Source: Thalassospira povalilytica
GTDB taxonomy: Bacteria > Pseudomonadota > Alphaproteobacteria > Rhodospirillales > Thalassospiraceae
Assembly: GCF_002844235.1 (NCBI RefSeq)
Contig: NZ_PGTS01000002.1
Location: 124,001 to 188,000 of the forward strand
Reading direction: 5' to 3'
Length of the DNA: 64,000 nucleotides
Numbering within the stretch: the first letter of the stretch is position 1; the number at the start of each line of letters is the position of its first letter. The notes under the pieces are model-generated. The model made no database searches. It was not told the DNA's origin and worked only from the letters and a program-made list of their open reading frames with translations. The translations under genes and the position numbers were made by a program. Of the stretch, positions 33,882 through 43,050 are shown one piece after another.

Positions 33882-35165
33882 ATGCGTCACCACAACCGCC
33901 ATTCGTTTCGTTTTGCATTGATCGTTTCTGCGATGAGTGTCGGTATCATTGTGCCGGTGTTGCAGGTGGCCGAGGCCCGGGCCGAGACCCCTGATGCGTT
34001 TTTGCATCGTCTGGCAGCACAAGGAAATATGCAGTCCGCATCCGATGTCGGGGCGACAGAAGTTGCGAATGCACCAAATTCCCCATTTGCTGACAAGGCG
34101 GAACTTGGCGAGGCGCTTTATTTCGACCCCAATCTTTCGGCCAATCGCACGCAGGCCTGTGCGACCTGTCATGAGCCGTCCGCCGGGTTCAAGGATCCGC
34201 GCATTGACGTGGCAAATGGTGCCTTTTCACTGGGCGATGATGGCAAAAGCCTTGGCGATCGCAACGCGCCGATGGCGGCCTATGCGAAATTTTCCCCGAC
34301 ATTCCATGTACGTGATGACGGCGTTGCAGTGGGTGGTCAATTCTGGGACGGGCGTGCCGCCGACCTTGCCGAACAGGCGGGTGGGCCGCCGCTTAATCCC
34401 ATTGAAATGGGCATGCCCGACAAGGCCAGTGTCGTTGCGCGCCTGATGGAGGATGAGGATTATGTCGCGGGCTTCAAGGCATTGTTTGGCGATGATGTCT
34501 GGTCAGACAGCGAGACGGCCTATGGCGCGATGACACAGGCGATTGCCGCCTTTGAACAGGGCGACGAATTCGCCCCGTTCGATTCCAAATATGACCGGTT
34601 CCTGCGCGGCGAATATAAAATGACCCCGCAAGAAGAGCTCGGCAGGGTTTTGTTCTTTTCGCAGCAATTTACCAATTGCAATACCTGCCACATGCTGAAA
34701 ACCAGCCCGACGGCAGAAGGCGAAACCTTCACCAATTACGAGTTCCACAATATCGGTGTGCCGCGCAATGTCGCGACCCGCAAGGCCAATGCCAAGGATG
34801 TCAGTTTTACCGATAACGGGCTTTTGGATAATCCGGCGATTGATGACCCGGCCTATCGCGGCAAATACAAAACCCCGTCGCTGCGCAATGTCGCGGTGAC
34901 GGGGCCTTATATGCATAACGGCGTGTTTGCCGATCTGGAAACCGTGGTGCGGTTCTATAACAAATATAACAGCAAGGCCAAAGCCAACCAGACCAACCCG
35001 GAGACCGGTCAGCCCTGGGGCGATGCCGAAGTACCGGAAACCATTTCGCTTAAGGAATTGGAGCAGGGCGATGCCCTTGACAGCAAGCGGATCAAGGCCA
35101 TCGTTGCCTTCCTTAAAACCCTGACCGATGCGCGGTATGAGCCACTATTGGTTCGGGCAAAATAA
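33882..35165 (+). CDS. Dihaem cytochrome c peroxidase / MauG family protein
   Basis: A 427-residue periplasmic protein with a signal peptide (ending VAEARAETPD) and two haem c sites, CATCH (about residue 100) and CNTCH (about residue 265). It has the family motifs ALYFDPNLSANRTQACATCH, GQFWDGRAADLAEQAGGPP and KYKTPSLRNVAVTGPYMHNG (the last with the axial Met region). CcpA-type members reduce hydrogen peroxide with electrons from cytochrome c; MauG-like members oxidise a partner protein. No amine dehydrogenase gene is nearby, so peroxidase is more likely. ATG at 33882 is chosen; the frame is open 18 codons upstream. Confidence 0.93.
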   Translation: MRHHNRHSFRFALIVSAMSVGIIVPVLQVAEARAETPDAFLHRLAAQGNMQSASDVGATEVANAPNSPFADKAELGEALYFDPNLSANRTQACATCHEPSAGFKDPRIDVANGAFSLGDDGKSLGDRNAPMAAYAKFSPTFHVRDDGVAVGGQFWDGRAADLAEQAGGPPLNPIEMGMPDKASVVARLMEDEDYVAGFKALFGDDVWSDSETAYGAMTQAIAAFEQGDEFAPFDSKYDRFLRGEYKMTPQEELGRVLFFSQQFTNCNTCHMLKTSPTAEGETFTNYEFHNIGVPRNVATRKANAKDVSFTDNGLLDNPAIDDPAYRGKYKTPSLRNVAVTGPYMHNGVFADLETVVRFYNKYNSKAKANQTNPETGQPWGDAEVPETISLKELEQGDALDSKRIKAIVAFLKTLTDARYEPLLVRAK

Positions 35166-35271
35166 TCCGAAACGGGTATTGGTCGCGTGCGATGTACGCT
35201 TTTAAGTTGCCCTGCTTTGGGAGATTCCTGTAAACGTACCTGAATGAAAATACATAGCTTCAGGGGGATTT

Positions 35272-36024
35272 GTGGCGTATTTCAATAGCTTAAGGTTTTG
35301 CGCGGTTTGTGCGGTGTTGGTGTCAGCAGTTGTGCTTGCCGGGTGCCAGACTGTTGAGGCTGATGCTGGTCGTTCGGCAACAGTTGTTACAAGAGCAGAT
35401 ACCTCAGAAATACTGGATTCAGGTAAAATCAAGGATGTACCCGAGAAGCCCTTAGAGGTTACTGCCGTCGTTAATGTTTACGACAACCTCGTGACTTATC
35501 CGATGCCTTTGTGGGTTAATCCCGACAGCCCGACTGACATCATTAAGGAAAGTAAGCATTTTCGTGATCAGAAGGGTCCCAGTTTTGTTCTTGAGCAAAT
35601 TCCCGCAGATCAGGATTTCGAGAACTGGAAGCAGATATACGTCGTTTCGGGACTGTACATTGGCCGGGACATACCAATCAGTAAGGTCATAAATACGTAT
35701 CTTTCAGGCTTCAGGCAGGCCTGCATGAAACGGGATGTAAAATTTTATCAGGTAAAGTCACCCGAAAACACGATCGTCGCATTCTGTGAAAAATTTTATA
35801 GTGCGACGGGGCTTCAGGGGACAATGAAAGACCACGGTGAAGTTATGGTTCGTCGCCATTTCATGAGTGGTGGCGCCATTATATCTGTGACCTATGAGTG
35901 GCGGGGGCCTGCATTCAATTATGCAGATGATTCCACTTGGCCCGTTTCCGAAGCGGAAATCAAAAAGGTATTGAAGCGGTTTGAGACGATTTCGGTTTCA
36001 CACGTTGGAAAAGTCTCGGGATAA
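35272..36024 (+). CDS. Lipoprotein of unknown function, paralog A
   Basis: A 250-residue lipoprotein starting with GTG behind GGGGGA. The signal peptide ends in the lipobox VLAGC (about Cys24). The mature part is not recognised. It shares with the following gene the pattern W.GPAF-(N/D)-(Y/F)-A/D-D-D-S/D-W near the end (YEWRGPAFNYADDSTWPVS here), followed by SEAEIKKVLKRFE, and two internal cysteines (QACMKRD and AFCEK). Codons are more AT-rich than in the flanking genes. The two lipoprotein genes are tandem and probably arose by duplication. Confidence 0.78.
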   Translation: MAYFNSLRFCAVCAVLVSAVVLAGCQTVEADAGRSATVVTRADTSEILDSGKIKDVPEKPLEVTAVVNVYDNLVTYPMPLWVNPDSPTDIIKESKHFRDQKGPSFVLEQIPADQDFENWKQIYVVSGLYIGRDIPISKVINTYLSGFRQACMKRDVKFYQVKSPENTIVAFCEKFYSATGLQGTMKDHGEVMVRRHFMSGGAIISVTYEWRGPAFNYADDSTWPVSEAEIKKVLKRFETISVSHVGKVSG

Positions 36025-36118
36025 AGAGTCGTTTCAGTATTCATGCTGAGTTAATTTTTGTCGATCAGTGTCGTTCAACCGCTGCATTAATGGCCTAATG
36101 TTCAAGTTAGGAGCTAAT

Positions 36119-36832
36119 TTGTACTGTCGATTTCTGGGATTAGCTCTTTTGATGGTTGTCGGACTGCAGGGGTGTAGCCAACCTGCGCCACATAAGCGCT
36201 TTGGGGCAAACCTGAGTGCTTTGACAAAGTCGGGATCGGATTATAACCCGATTGGTATGAGTGCGAATAGAACAGTGGTACTGCTTGAGCGGCAAATTAC
36301 GTATCCACCGGCCAACTGGTATCGTCAAAATGATCTGAGAAACATGTACGGCCAGTCGGAGCACGTGCAACGCGGTGTTGGACATCGGGAAATACTTGTC
36401 GAAGTTCCCAAAGGCGATGATCTTAAGAAACCGAGTCAGATTTTTGTTGTCGACGTGTTGCTTCATCCCGCTCAATTTGAGGAAAGCGAGAGGGTTGAAG
36501 AATTCCTGACGGGAATAAAGAACGCATGCCGGATACCTCCTGTCATTGAAGAATCGTTTAGCTACGAAAACGTTTATGTCGTGAAATGTCCGCAATATTC
36601 CCGACCAGACAGCAAGCAGGCGCAGGAACCTGAAGCGCGTATATCCGTGTTTCGTCTTGTTCCTGCGGATGGTGTTCTGGTAATGGTATCGCATAGTTGG
36701 TTTGGACCCGCATTCGATTTTGATGGCGAGGATGATTGGATCGTTTCCCCGTCTGAAATTCAAGCCGTGGCAAGCGCGCTTCAGGGCATTCAGGTGGTAG
36801 ACCCGCAAACCGGAAAAAGGTACCGGGGCTGA
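36119..36832 (+). CDS. Lipoprotein of unknown function, paralog B
   Basis: A 237-residue lipoprotein with start TTG at 36119, five bases after GGAG. This directly gives a lipoprotein signal (MYCRFLGLALLMVVGLQGC, lipobox LQGC). ATG 36098 and GTG 36068 are in-frame alternatives without ribosome sites. Two internal cysteines (NACRIPP and VKCPQ) and the end HSWFGPAFDFDGEDDWIVS with SEIQAVASAL match paralog A. Function is unknown; the pair could be outer-membrane or periplasmic partners. Base composition is lower in G+C than the neighbourhood. Confidence 0.75.
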   Translation: MYCRFLGLALLMVVGLQGCSQPAPHKRFGANLSALTKSGSDYNPIGMSANRTVVLLERQITYPPANWYRQNDLRNMYGQSEHVQRGVGHREILVEVPKGDDLKKPSQIFVVDVLLHPAQFEESERVEEFLTGIKNACRIPPVIEESFSYENVYVVKCPQYSRPDSKQAQEPEARISVFRLVPADGVLVMVSHSWFGPAFDFDGEDDWIVSPSEIQAVASALQGIQVVDPQTGKRYRG

Positions 36833-36890
36833 ATTGTTATCGTTGTCAGTGCACGCAGATTACCTGTGGGTGGCTCGGGACGTTCAGTTT

Positions 36891-37766
36891 CTAATCGGGT
36901 TTAAGTGTTTCGATCACCGCACTTTGGGCAAGGTCGCCAAGGCCATCCTTTGTGGCGGTCTCAAAAACATCAGATGCGGCTTGTCCAACCGGAACGGACA
37001 AGCCGTATTCTTTTGTCATGGCAATGGCATAGGCCGCGTCCTTTGCCCGCAAGGCAGTGGTGAAGTGGATGCCTTCGTTGTGATTGCCACTGATCATGCC
37101 GGGCATCGTCATCAGCCCGGATGCACTGGCATTGGCACCGATTGAAAATGTTTCGGCAACGGTTGCGCCATCAAGCCCGGCTTTGCGGGCAACAGCCACA
37201 AGCTCGGCCGCGGCAGCGATATGAACAGCACCCAAAAGATTGTGCATCAGCTTATAAACCGTGCCCGATCCGACCGGGCCAAAATGCACGGTGCGTTTTC
37301 CGGTATCGTCAAGGATCGGTTTGATACGGTTAAGGTCAGATGCCTCTGCCCCGATCAGAAAGATCGTGTTGCCGGCTTCGATATCAGAAGGAACGCCGGT
37401 AACCGGCGCATCGATATAGGTATGCCCGGCAGCCGAAATGGCCTTGGCCAGATCAAGCACAAAGGCATGTGAAAGGGTGGAACATTCAATGGCGACCGTC
37501 CCGGCATTCATGGCCGCAAGCGCACCATTTTCACCAAGCCAGACGGCCCGCGCAGCATCGTCATCAGCCATGAACGAGATGACGGTATCCACACCATATG
37601 CCGCCTTGGCCGGTGTGGCACAGGCAACCGCGCCAAGCGCAACAAGCGGGTCAAGCTTGTCCGGGCTGCGGTTCCAGACCTGTATCCGGTAGCCTTTTGA
37701 AAGCAGGCGTTTGATCATCGCCGATGCCATGCGCCCGGCCCCCAGAAAGCCGATTGTCTTGGTCAT
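36891..37766 (-). CDS. 3-hydroxyisobutyrate-dehydrogenase-like NAD(P) oxidoreductase
   Basis: A 291-residue beta-hydroxyacid dehydrogenase. The Rossmann start is TIGFLGAGRMASAMIKRLL, the substrate-binding motif is YIDAPVTGVPSDIEAGNTIF (family: D-x-P-V-S/T-G), and the catalytic lysine region is GSGTVYKLMHNLL. Members oxidise 3-hydroxyisobutyrate (valine breakdown), tartronate semialdehyde or related acids; the exact substrate is open. ATG at 37764-37766 has GGGGAAA upstream. It lies just downstream of phaC on the same strand, but the phaC terminator separates them. Confidence 0.9.
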   Translation of the reverse strand: MTKTIGFLGAGRMASAMIKRLLSKGYRIQVWNRSPDKLDPLVALGAVACATPAKAAYGVDTVISFMADDDAARAVWLGENGALAAMNAGTVAIECSTLSHAFVLDLAKAISAAGHTYIDAPVTGVPSDIEAGNTIFLIGAEASDLNRIKPILDDTGKRTVHFGPVGSGTVYKLMHNLLGAVHIAAAAELVAVARKAGLDGATVAETFSIGANASASGLMTMPGMISGNHNEGIHFTTALRAKDAAYAIAMTKEYGLSVPVGQAASDVFETATKDGLGDLAQSAVIETLKPD

Positions 37767-37807
37767 GGTGTTTCCCCGTCAAATGATTGATGTTTATCGT
37801 TATGGAA

Positions 37808-37846
37808 TAAAAAAAACGCGGTCTGTGCCATGTCAGACCGCGTTTT
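37808..37846 (-). terminator. Terminator of phaC
   Basis: On the minus strand AACGCGGTCTGACATG...CAGACCGCGTT is followed by TTTTTTTATTCC, 22 bases after the phaC stop. Confidence 0.9.
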
Positions 37847-37867
37847 CAACAAAGTGCGATCTGCCTG

Positions 37868-39670
37868 TCAGGACAGGGTGACTTTCACATATTCACCGGG
37901 TGCCGGACCAAGCACCTTGAGCTTGCCATCACCTTCCTTGCGGGCGGGAACCTTGCCGCCTGAACGGCGGCTGATCCAGTTTTGCCAGTCGGTCCACCAG
38001 GAACCTTCATGCTGGGTGGCCTTTGCCATCCAGTCATCGGGATTGGCCGGGGTGCGGTTATAGGTCCAGTAGCAATATTTCTTGGCCGCCGGCGGGTTGA
38101 CCACCCCGGCAATATGGCCCGATGCCGACAAGACGAATTTGACCTGACCTGACATAAGCTGTGTCCCGGCATAGGTTGCCTGCCAGGGCGCGATATGGTC
38201 TTCGCGGGTCGACAGGAAATAGACCGGGATTTTGATATCGCGCAGGTCAATCGGTTCGCCAAGGATCGAAATGCCGCCCGGTTCGCGCAACAGGTTCTTG
38301 TTATACATGTTGCGCAGATAGAAGCTGTGCATTGCCTTGGGCATGCGGGTGGAATCGGAATTCCAGTACAGAAGATCGAACGGGAAGGGATCCTTGCCCA
38401 GCATGTAGTTTGACACCACAAATGACCAGATCAGGTCATTGGCGCGCAGCATGTTGAACGACATCGACATGTCCCGGCCATCCAGATAGCCCTCCTTGGA
38501 CATGTTGCGTTCAAGGCTTTCGATCTGTTCATCATCGACAAAGACCGAAAGTTCACCGGGTTTTTCGAAATCGGTCAGGGTGGTAAAGAAGGTCGCCGAT
38601 TTGATCCGTTCATCTCCGACCTTGGCCATATAGGCAAGGGTGGAGCTTAAAAGCGTGCCACCAAGGCAATAGCCGATCGCGTTGATTTCGTTCTCGCCGG
38701 TGGCCTGCTCGATCATATCAAGGGCGGCAAGGATGCCTTCCTTGGCGTAATCTTCGAACGATTTTTCGGCCAGTTTGCTGTCGGGATTGACCCAGGACAG
38801 GACAAAGACCGTGTGCCCCTGATCGATAGCCCATTTGATAAAGGAATTTTCAGGGCGCAGATCAAGAATATAGTATTTGTTGATCCATGGCGGCACGATC
38901 ATCAGGGGTCGCTTGGCGACCTGATCGGTGCTGGGTTTATATTGCAGCAACTCCATCAAGGGGGTTCTGCCGATGACCGATCCTTCGGTGGTGGCGACAT
39001 TTTCCCCGATCTTGAAGGCATCCAGATCGGTCATGCGGATCTGCAATTTGCCCTTGCCGCGTTCGAGGTCGCTTAAAAGGTTCTGCAATCCCTTAAGCAG
39101 GTTTTCCCCGCCGGTTTCAATCGTGGTGCGCAGGACTTCGGGATTGGTCATCAGGAAGTTGGTCGGCGAAATCGCATCGACGAACTGCCGTGTATAGAAT
39201 TCGACTTTCTGGGCGGTTTTTTCATCAAGCCCGTCCACTTCATGGACAAGGTTCTGCATCCATTGCGATGACAGCAAATAGGACTGCTTGATGAAATCAA
39301 ACAGTTCATTGTTTTCCCATGCCTCGTCGCGGAAGCGCCGGTCGCCCTTTTGCGGGGTGACGACGGGCTCGGAGTCTTCGCCAAGCATGCGCAAGGTGGT
39401 GTTGTGCCAAAGGGTATAATATTGCTGCCAGAGTTCCATCTGGGCTTCGACCAGCTTGGCCGGGTTTTGCATCATCTGGGTGGTCAGTTCGGCGAATGCA
39501 GAACCGATATTCAGCGGGTCGGGGTCGGAAATTTCCGGGTCTTCTGCCTGTTTTGCAAGGAAGTCAGACACAAGTCGTTGACTTCTTTCGGCAATTTCTG
39601 CCATTGCTGCAGACAGTTTTTCGGGATCCGGGTGCGTGATTTCGGTTTCGATGGCCTGTTGATCGCTCAT
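37868..39670 (-). CDS. phaC: Class I poly(3-hydroxyalkanoate) synthase
   Basis: A 600-residue PHA synthase that polymerises (R)-3-hydroxyacyl-CoA on storage granules. The catalytic Cys335 lies in the lipase-like box GYCLGG; the Asp (TREDHIAPW) and His (SASGHIAGV) complete the triad. MIVPPWINKYYILDLRPENS and the Trp-rich C-terminus (GSWWTDWQNWI) are typical. The first 100 residues are the usual N-terminal domain of class I enzymes. ATG at 39668-39670 has AGGGAA upstream. No phaAB or phaR is adjacent, as in many alphaproteobacteria where these genes are scattered. Confidence 0.96.
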   Translation of the reverse strand: MSDQQAIETEITHPDPEKLSAAMAEIAERSQRLVSDFLAKQAEDPEISDPDPLNIGSAFAELTTQMMQNPAKLVEAQMELWQQYYTLWHNTTLRMLGEDSEPVVTPQKGDRRFRDEAWENNELFDFIKQSYLLSSQWMQNLVHEVDGLDEKTAQKVEFYTRQFVDAISPTNFLMTNPEVLRTTIETGGENLLKGLQNLLSDLERGKGKLQIRMTDLDAFKIGENVATTEGSVIGRTPLMELLQYKPSTDQVAKRPLMIVPPWINKYYILDLRPENSFIKWAIDQGHTVFVLSWVNPDSKLAEKSFEDYAKEGILAALDMIEQATGENEINAIGYCLGGTLLSSTLAYMAKVGDERIKSATFFTTLTDFEKPGELSVFVDDEQIESLERNMSKEGYLDGRDMSMSFNMLRANDLIWSFVVSNYMLGKDPFPFDLLYWNSDSTRMPKAMHSFYLRNMYNKNLLREPGGISILGEPIDLRDIKIPVYFLSTREDHIAPWQATYAGTQLMSGQVKFVLSASGHIAGVVNPPAAKKYCYWTYNRTPANPDDWMAKATQHEGSWWTDWQNWISRRSGGKVPARKEGDGKLKVLGPAPGEYVKVTLS

Positions 39671-39931
39671 GGGGCATTCCCTTATGATACCGCCGCAGTT
39701 ACCTTGTGACTTCAAAACGTTTTTGGGTTCTTTGCAATATCGCAAGACTTTTGACGTTTTATGTGTTCGGTATCTGAATGGCGCTCCGGGTTGAAACTCT
39801 GCTTGATCCCAAGCTTATCATGGTCTTAGCCTAGCGCGTCGCCAAGGGGTAGTACAAGAATTATAAGGTGACGTTTCTGCGGATATTTTCACGCAAAGGT
39901 CATCCAACTGAATTTGGAGCAGCGAAAACAA

Positions 39932-41335
39932 ATGGGCGTTCTGAAATCGACGACAGGGCAGTGGTCGTGGCAGGAAACTGCAAGGGGGAAGCTGCGGATG
40001 GTTCTGCAGACCGGCTCTGCGCTGGCGGTTGTGCTGGCATTGGGCGCCTGTTCTTCTGTTCCTGACGCAATCAACCCGATCGAATGGGGAAAATCGGTCG
40101 GTGACATGTTTGACGGCGACGACGAAACCGCCGGTGCCAAATCCGCAGAACCGATTCCGGGCGAGGACGGGGAATACCCGAATCTTTCCGATACGCCGAG
40201 CAAGCCGATCGTTACCGGTGATGCCGAACGCGATGCGCTGATCGCGGGGCTCGCAGCTGATCGTGCCAATGCCCAATACACCCAGTCCGGCCGTCGTCAA
40301 AGCAGCCCGCCGGTCAATGCGCTTCAGTCCGCACCGCAGGTGCCGGTGGCACAGCCGGTCATTGAACCGGCACCGACCACCCCGGTTGCTGCAAGCGAAA
40401 TGGCCGCACCAAGCGCGCCTGCGACAACGCGGGCTGTGACGTCGGCGCCAACGGGCTCGTCGATTGCCGATCAATGGAATGCCAAATCCCCGGTTTCCGG
40501 TCCGGTACCAACCCCGGAAGCCGCACCTGAACGTCCGGCGGTGGTTGCCGGTGCCGCGGCGGGCGGTGCTGCGGGCATGACCGCCGAAGAAGCCCGCGCG
40601 CAGCAACTTGCCGCCTTTGAAGCCGCTCAGGCCAATCAGGGCGGTGGTGCTGAAACATCCTCATCAGCCGCATCGGCATCCGCGTCCGCACCAGCATCAC
40701 AGGCGTCATCTGGCGATCCGGTGATGGATCAGTATCAGCGTCGTCTGGCCGAAGGGCAGGGCGTGTTCGCCAACGAACCGGCTGCTGTGGTCGATTCAGG
40801 GCAGGGCTTTGACTATTCGCTTTATGCCGATGACGGATCGGTTGTGGTTGATGAAAGCCAGTTTGGTGGCAGCCAGGCGGGATATGGCGAATCCGGTTCG
40901 GTTGATATGACCGTGACCAACGGGGCGCTTGCGGCCCGGCTTGGTGTCGGTTCTGTCGATCAGTTGCCGCCGGCCATCAATGGCATGCAGATCGCCCAGA
41001 TCCAGTTTGGCCACGGTTCGACCAATCTGGGCGGATCGGACTATTCGGTTCTGCAACAGGTTGCCAATACCTGGCAGCAGACCGGTGGTGTGCTGCGCGT
41101 GATCGGCCATGCGTCGATGCGGACCGGCAATATGTCGCTTGAACATCATCTGGAAGTTAACCGCCGCGTTTCCGAAGGTCGCGCCGCAGCCGTGGTTTCG
41201 CGTCTGCTGTCGCTTGGCGTATCGCGTGAGGCAATCTTTGTCGGGGCGGACGGATCGGCTGATCCGCGTTACTACGAAGGTGTTCCGGCGGGCGAAGCCG
41301 GCAACCGCCGTGTTGAAATCTATCTCGATTACTGA
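39932..41335 (+). CDS. OmpA-like lipoprotein with a long low-complexity linker
   Basis: A 467-residue envelope protein. A hydrophobic stretch ends in the lipobox LGAC (residues about 37-40) followed by SS. Residues 110-290 are an Ala/Pro/Ser-rich linker, and the last 110 form an OmpA-like domain (IQFGHGSTNLGGSDYSVLQQ, IGHASMRTGN, VNRRVSEGRAAAVVSRLLSL, GNRRVEIYLDY) that should bind peptidoglycan. The start is uncertain: ATG 39932 (GGAG 12 bases away) keeps basic residues before the signal; ATG 39998 has a better ribosome site (GGGGGAAG) but a signal without positive charge; TTG 39914 is also open. It is monocistronic with a strong terminator. Confidence 0.82.
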   Translation: MGVLKSTTGQWSWQETARGKLRMVLQTGSALAVVLALGACSSVPDAINPIEWGKSVGDMFDGDDETAGAKSAEPIPGEDGEYPNLSDTPSKPIVTGDAERDALIAGLAADRANAQYTQSGRRQSSPPVNALQSAPQVPVAQPVIEPAPTTPVAASEMAAPSAPATTRAVTSAPTGSSIADQWNAKSPVSGPVPTPEAAPERPAVVAGAAAGGAAGMTAEEARAQQLAAFEAAQANQGGGAETSSSAASASASAPASQASSGDPVMDQYQRRLAEGQGVFANEPAAVVDSGQGFDYSLYADDGSVVVDESQFGGSQAGYGESGSVDMTVTNGALAARLGVGSVDQLPPAINGMQIAQIQFGHGSTNLGGSDYSVLQQVANTWQQTGGVLRVIGHASMRTGNMSLEHHLEVNRRVSEGRAAAVVSRLLSLGVSREAIFVGADGSADPRYYEGVPAGEAGNRRVEIYLDY

Positions 41336-41686
41336 TCACGTGTCCCGGAACAACCGGGTGATCGTTTAATCAGACAGCGCGAAGGGAGCAATCCTTTCGC
41401 GCTGTTGTCGTTTCAAGACGGTTTCGCGCCCGGTTGCCATCCATCCGCAAATAATCCTGATTTCCACGAAAATCACCGAATTTGCGCCGCGGGCCTGCCG
41501 CAAATGCGAATTAACCATGGATCGTGCGCAATAATTCGTTGAGTCTGATTTCCATAAAAGGTACATCCTTCGAATTGTACGCCGCTCAGGGCCATTTTTT
41601 ATGGCCTAAACGCAATTTTCGTGAATTCGAGGATGTGCTTTTCGCATAAAATTCGAAATTCGGCAATTTGATGAGGATATAGGATA
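41336..41686. other. Intergenic region upstream of the aminotransferase gene
   Basis: About 350 bases. The first part holds the terminator of the OmpA-like gene. The second part (41520-41686) is AT-rich and should contain the promoter of the alaC-like/hom row. No gene is supported here. Confidence 0.6.
41375..41404 (+). terminator. Terminator after the OmpA-like gene
   Basis: CAGCGCGAAGG...CCTTTCGCGCTG stem with a short loop, followed by TTGTCGTTT. Confidence 0.8.
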
Positions 41687-42928
41687 ATGTCCCAAGACTT
41701 CCACCGCATAAAACGTCTCCCGCCATATGTATTCGCAGAAGTAAATGCGATGAAAGCGGCGGCGCGGCGAGCGGGCGAGGACATTATCGATTTCGGCATG
41801 GGCAATCCTGACCCGGCCACCCCGCAGCATATTGTCGATAAACTGGTCGAAACGGTTCAGAACCCGCGCACCCATGGCTATTCGATGTCGCGCGGCATTC
41901 CGGGCCTGCGCAAGGCGCTGGCAGCCTATTACGACCGCCGTTTTGGTGTGGATATCGATCCGGAAACCGAAACGGTTGTGACCCTCGGTTCCAAGGAAGG
42001 TCTGGCCAACCTGGCCGCAGCGATCACCAGTCCGGGTGACATTTTCCTGGTGCCCAACCCGTCCTATCCGATCCATGCGTTCGGTTTCATCATTGCCGGT
42101 GCGGCCCTGCGTCATATTCCGATCGGCCATGATGATCAGGGCACGTTCAGCACCGAAAGTTTCATGGAACAGCTGCATCGCGCGGTTAAACACTCGGTCC
42201 CGAAACCAAGTGCGGTGGTCCTGAACTTCCCGGCCAACCCGACCGCACTTGTGGTTGATCTGGCATTTTATCAGGAAGTGGTCGATTTCTGCCGCAAGCA
42301 TGAAATCTATGTGCTGTCTGATATTGCCTATTCCGAGATTTATTTTGACGGCAACCCGCCGCCCTCGATCCTTCAGTGCAAGGGGGCAAAGGACATTGCT
42401 GTCGAATTCTATTCGCTGTCGAAAACCTATTCGATGGCGGGCTGGCGTATCGGGTTTGCCACCGGCAACAAAAAGCTGATCAACGCGCTGACCCGGATCA
42501 AGTCATACCTTGATTACGGCGCCTTTACCCCGGTTCAGGTCGCGGCAACCGCGGCCCTTAACGGTCCGCAGGATTGTGTCGAGGAATTCCGCAACCTGTA
42601 TCGCGAACGCCGCGACATCTTTATCGAAGGGGCGGCAAGTGCGGGCTGGAATATTCCGTCTCCGGCGGCAACCATGTTTGCCTGGGCCCCGATCCCCGAT
42701 GCATTTGCCGAACTGGGATCGCTTGATTTTTCCAAGCTTCTTTTGCAGGAAGCAGGGGTGGCTGTGGCGCCTGGTCTTGGCTTTGGCGAATATGGTGATC
42801 GCCATGTTCGAATTGCGCTGGTGGAAAACAAACACCGCATCCGGCAGGCCAACCGGAACATCAAACAGTTCTTTGCCAAATGTCCGGATGCAAAATCTGC
42901 ACGTGAACTGTTGAAGAAATCTTTCTGA
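41687..42928 (+). CDS. Class I/II aminotransferase (alanine/LL-DAP type)
   Basis: A 413-residue fold-type I PLP enzyme related to AlaA/AlaC and YfdZ. The PLP lysine is in SLSKTYSMAGWRIGFATGN, and the surrounding markers DFGMGNPDPATPQHI, VVTLGSKEGLANLAAA, VPNPSYPIHAFGF and LNFPANPTALVVD are present. In many alphaproteobacteria this gene is directly upstream of hom, as here, so it probably exchanges amino groups between glutamate and alanine or an aspartate-family compound. ATG at 41687 follows GATGAGGATATAGGATA. It is separated from hom by a hairpin. Confidence 0.92.
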   Translation: MSQDFHRIKRLPPYVFAEVNAMKAAARRAGEDIIDFGMGNPDPATPQHIVDKLVETVQNPRTHGYSMSRGIPGLRKALAAYYDRRFGVDIDPETETVVTLGSKEGLANLAAAITSPGDIFLVPNPSYPIHAFGFIIAGAALRHIPIGHDDQGTFSTESFMEQLHRAVKHSVPKPSAVVLNFPANPTALVVDLAFYQEVVDFCRKHEIYVLSDIAYSEIYFDGNPPPSILQCKGAKDIAVEFYSLSKTYSMAGWRIGFATGNKKLINALTRIKSYLDYGAFTPVQVAATAALNGPQDCVEEFRNLYRERRDIFIEGAASAGWNIPSPAATMFAWAPIPDAFAELGSLDFSKLLLQEAGVAVAPGLGFGEYGDRHVRIALVENKHRIRQANRNIKQFFAKCPDAKSARELLKKSF

Positions 42929-42952
42929 TATCCGATAAAGCATTCTGTGTTT

Positions 42953-42983
42953 CGCCCGGGACATGTCCCGGGCGTTGCTTTAT
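42953..42983 (+). terminator. Palindromic hairpin between the aminotransferase gene and hom
   Basis: CGCCCGGGACATGTCCCGGGCG is a perfect 22-base palindrome (42954-42975) followed by TTGCTTTAT. It may be a partial terminator that lowers read-through into hom. Confidence 0.7.
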
Positions 42984-43050
42984 CAGGACGCGTTGACCGA
43001 ATGCGGTCATCTGCGCGCTTGCGCAAACAACCACGTGCTAAGGAGTTATC

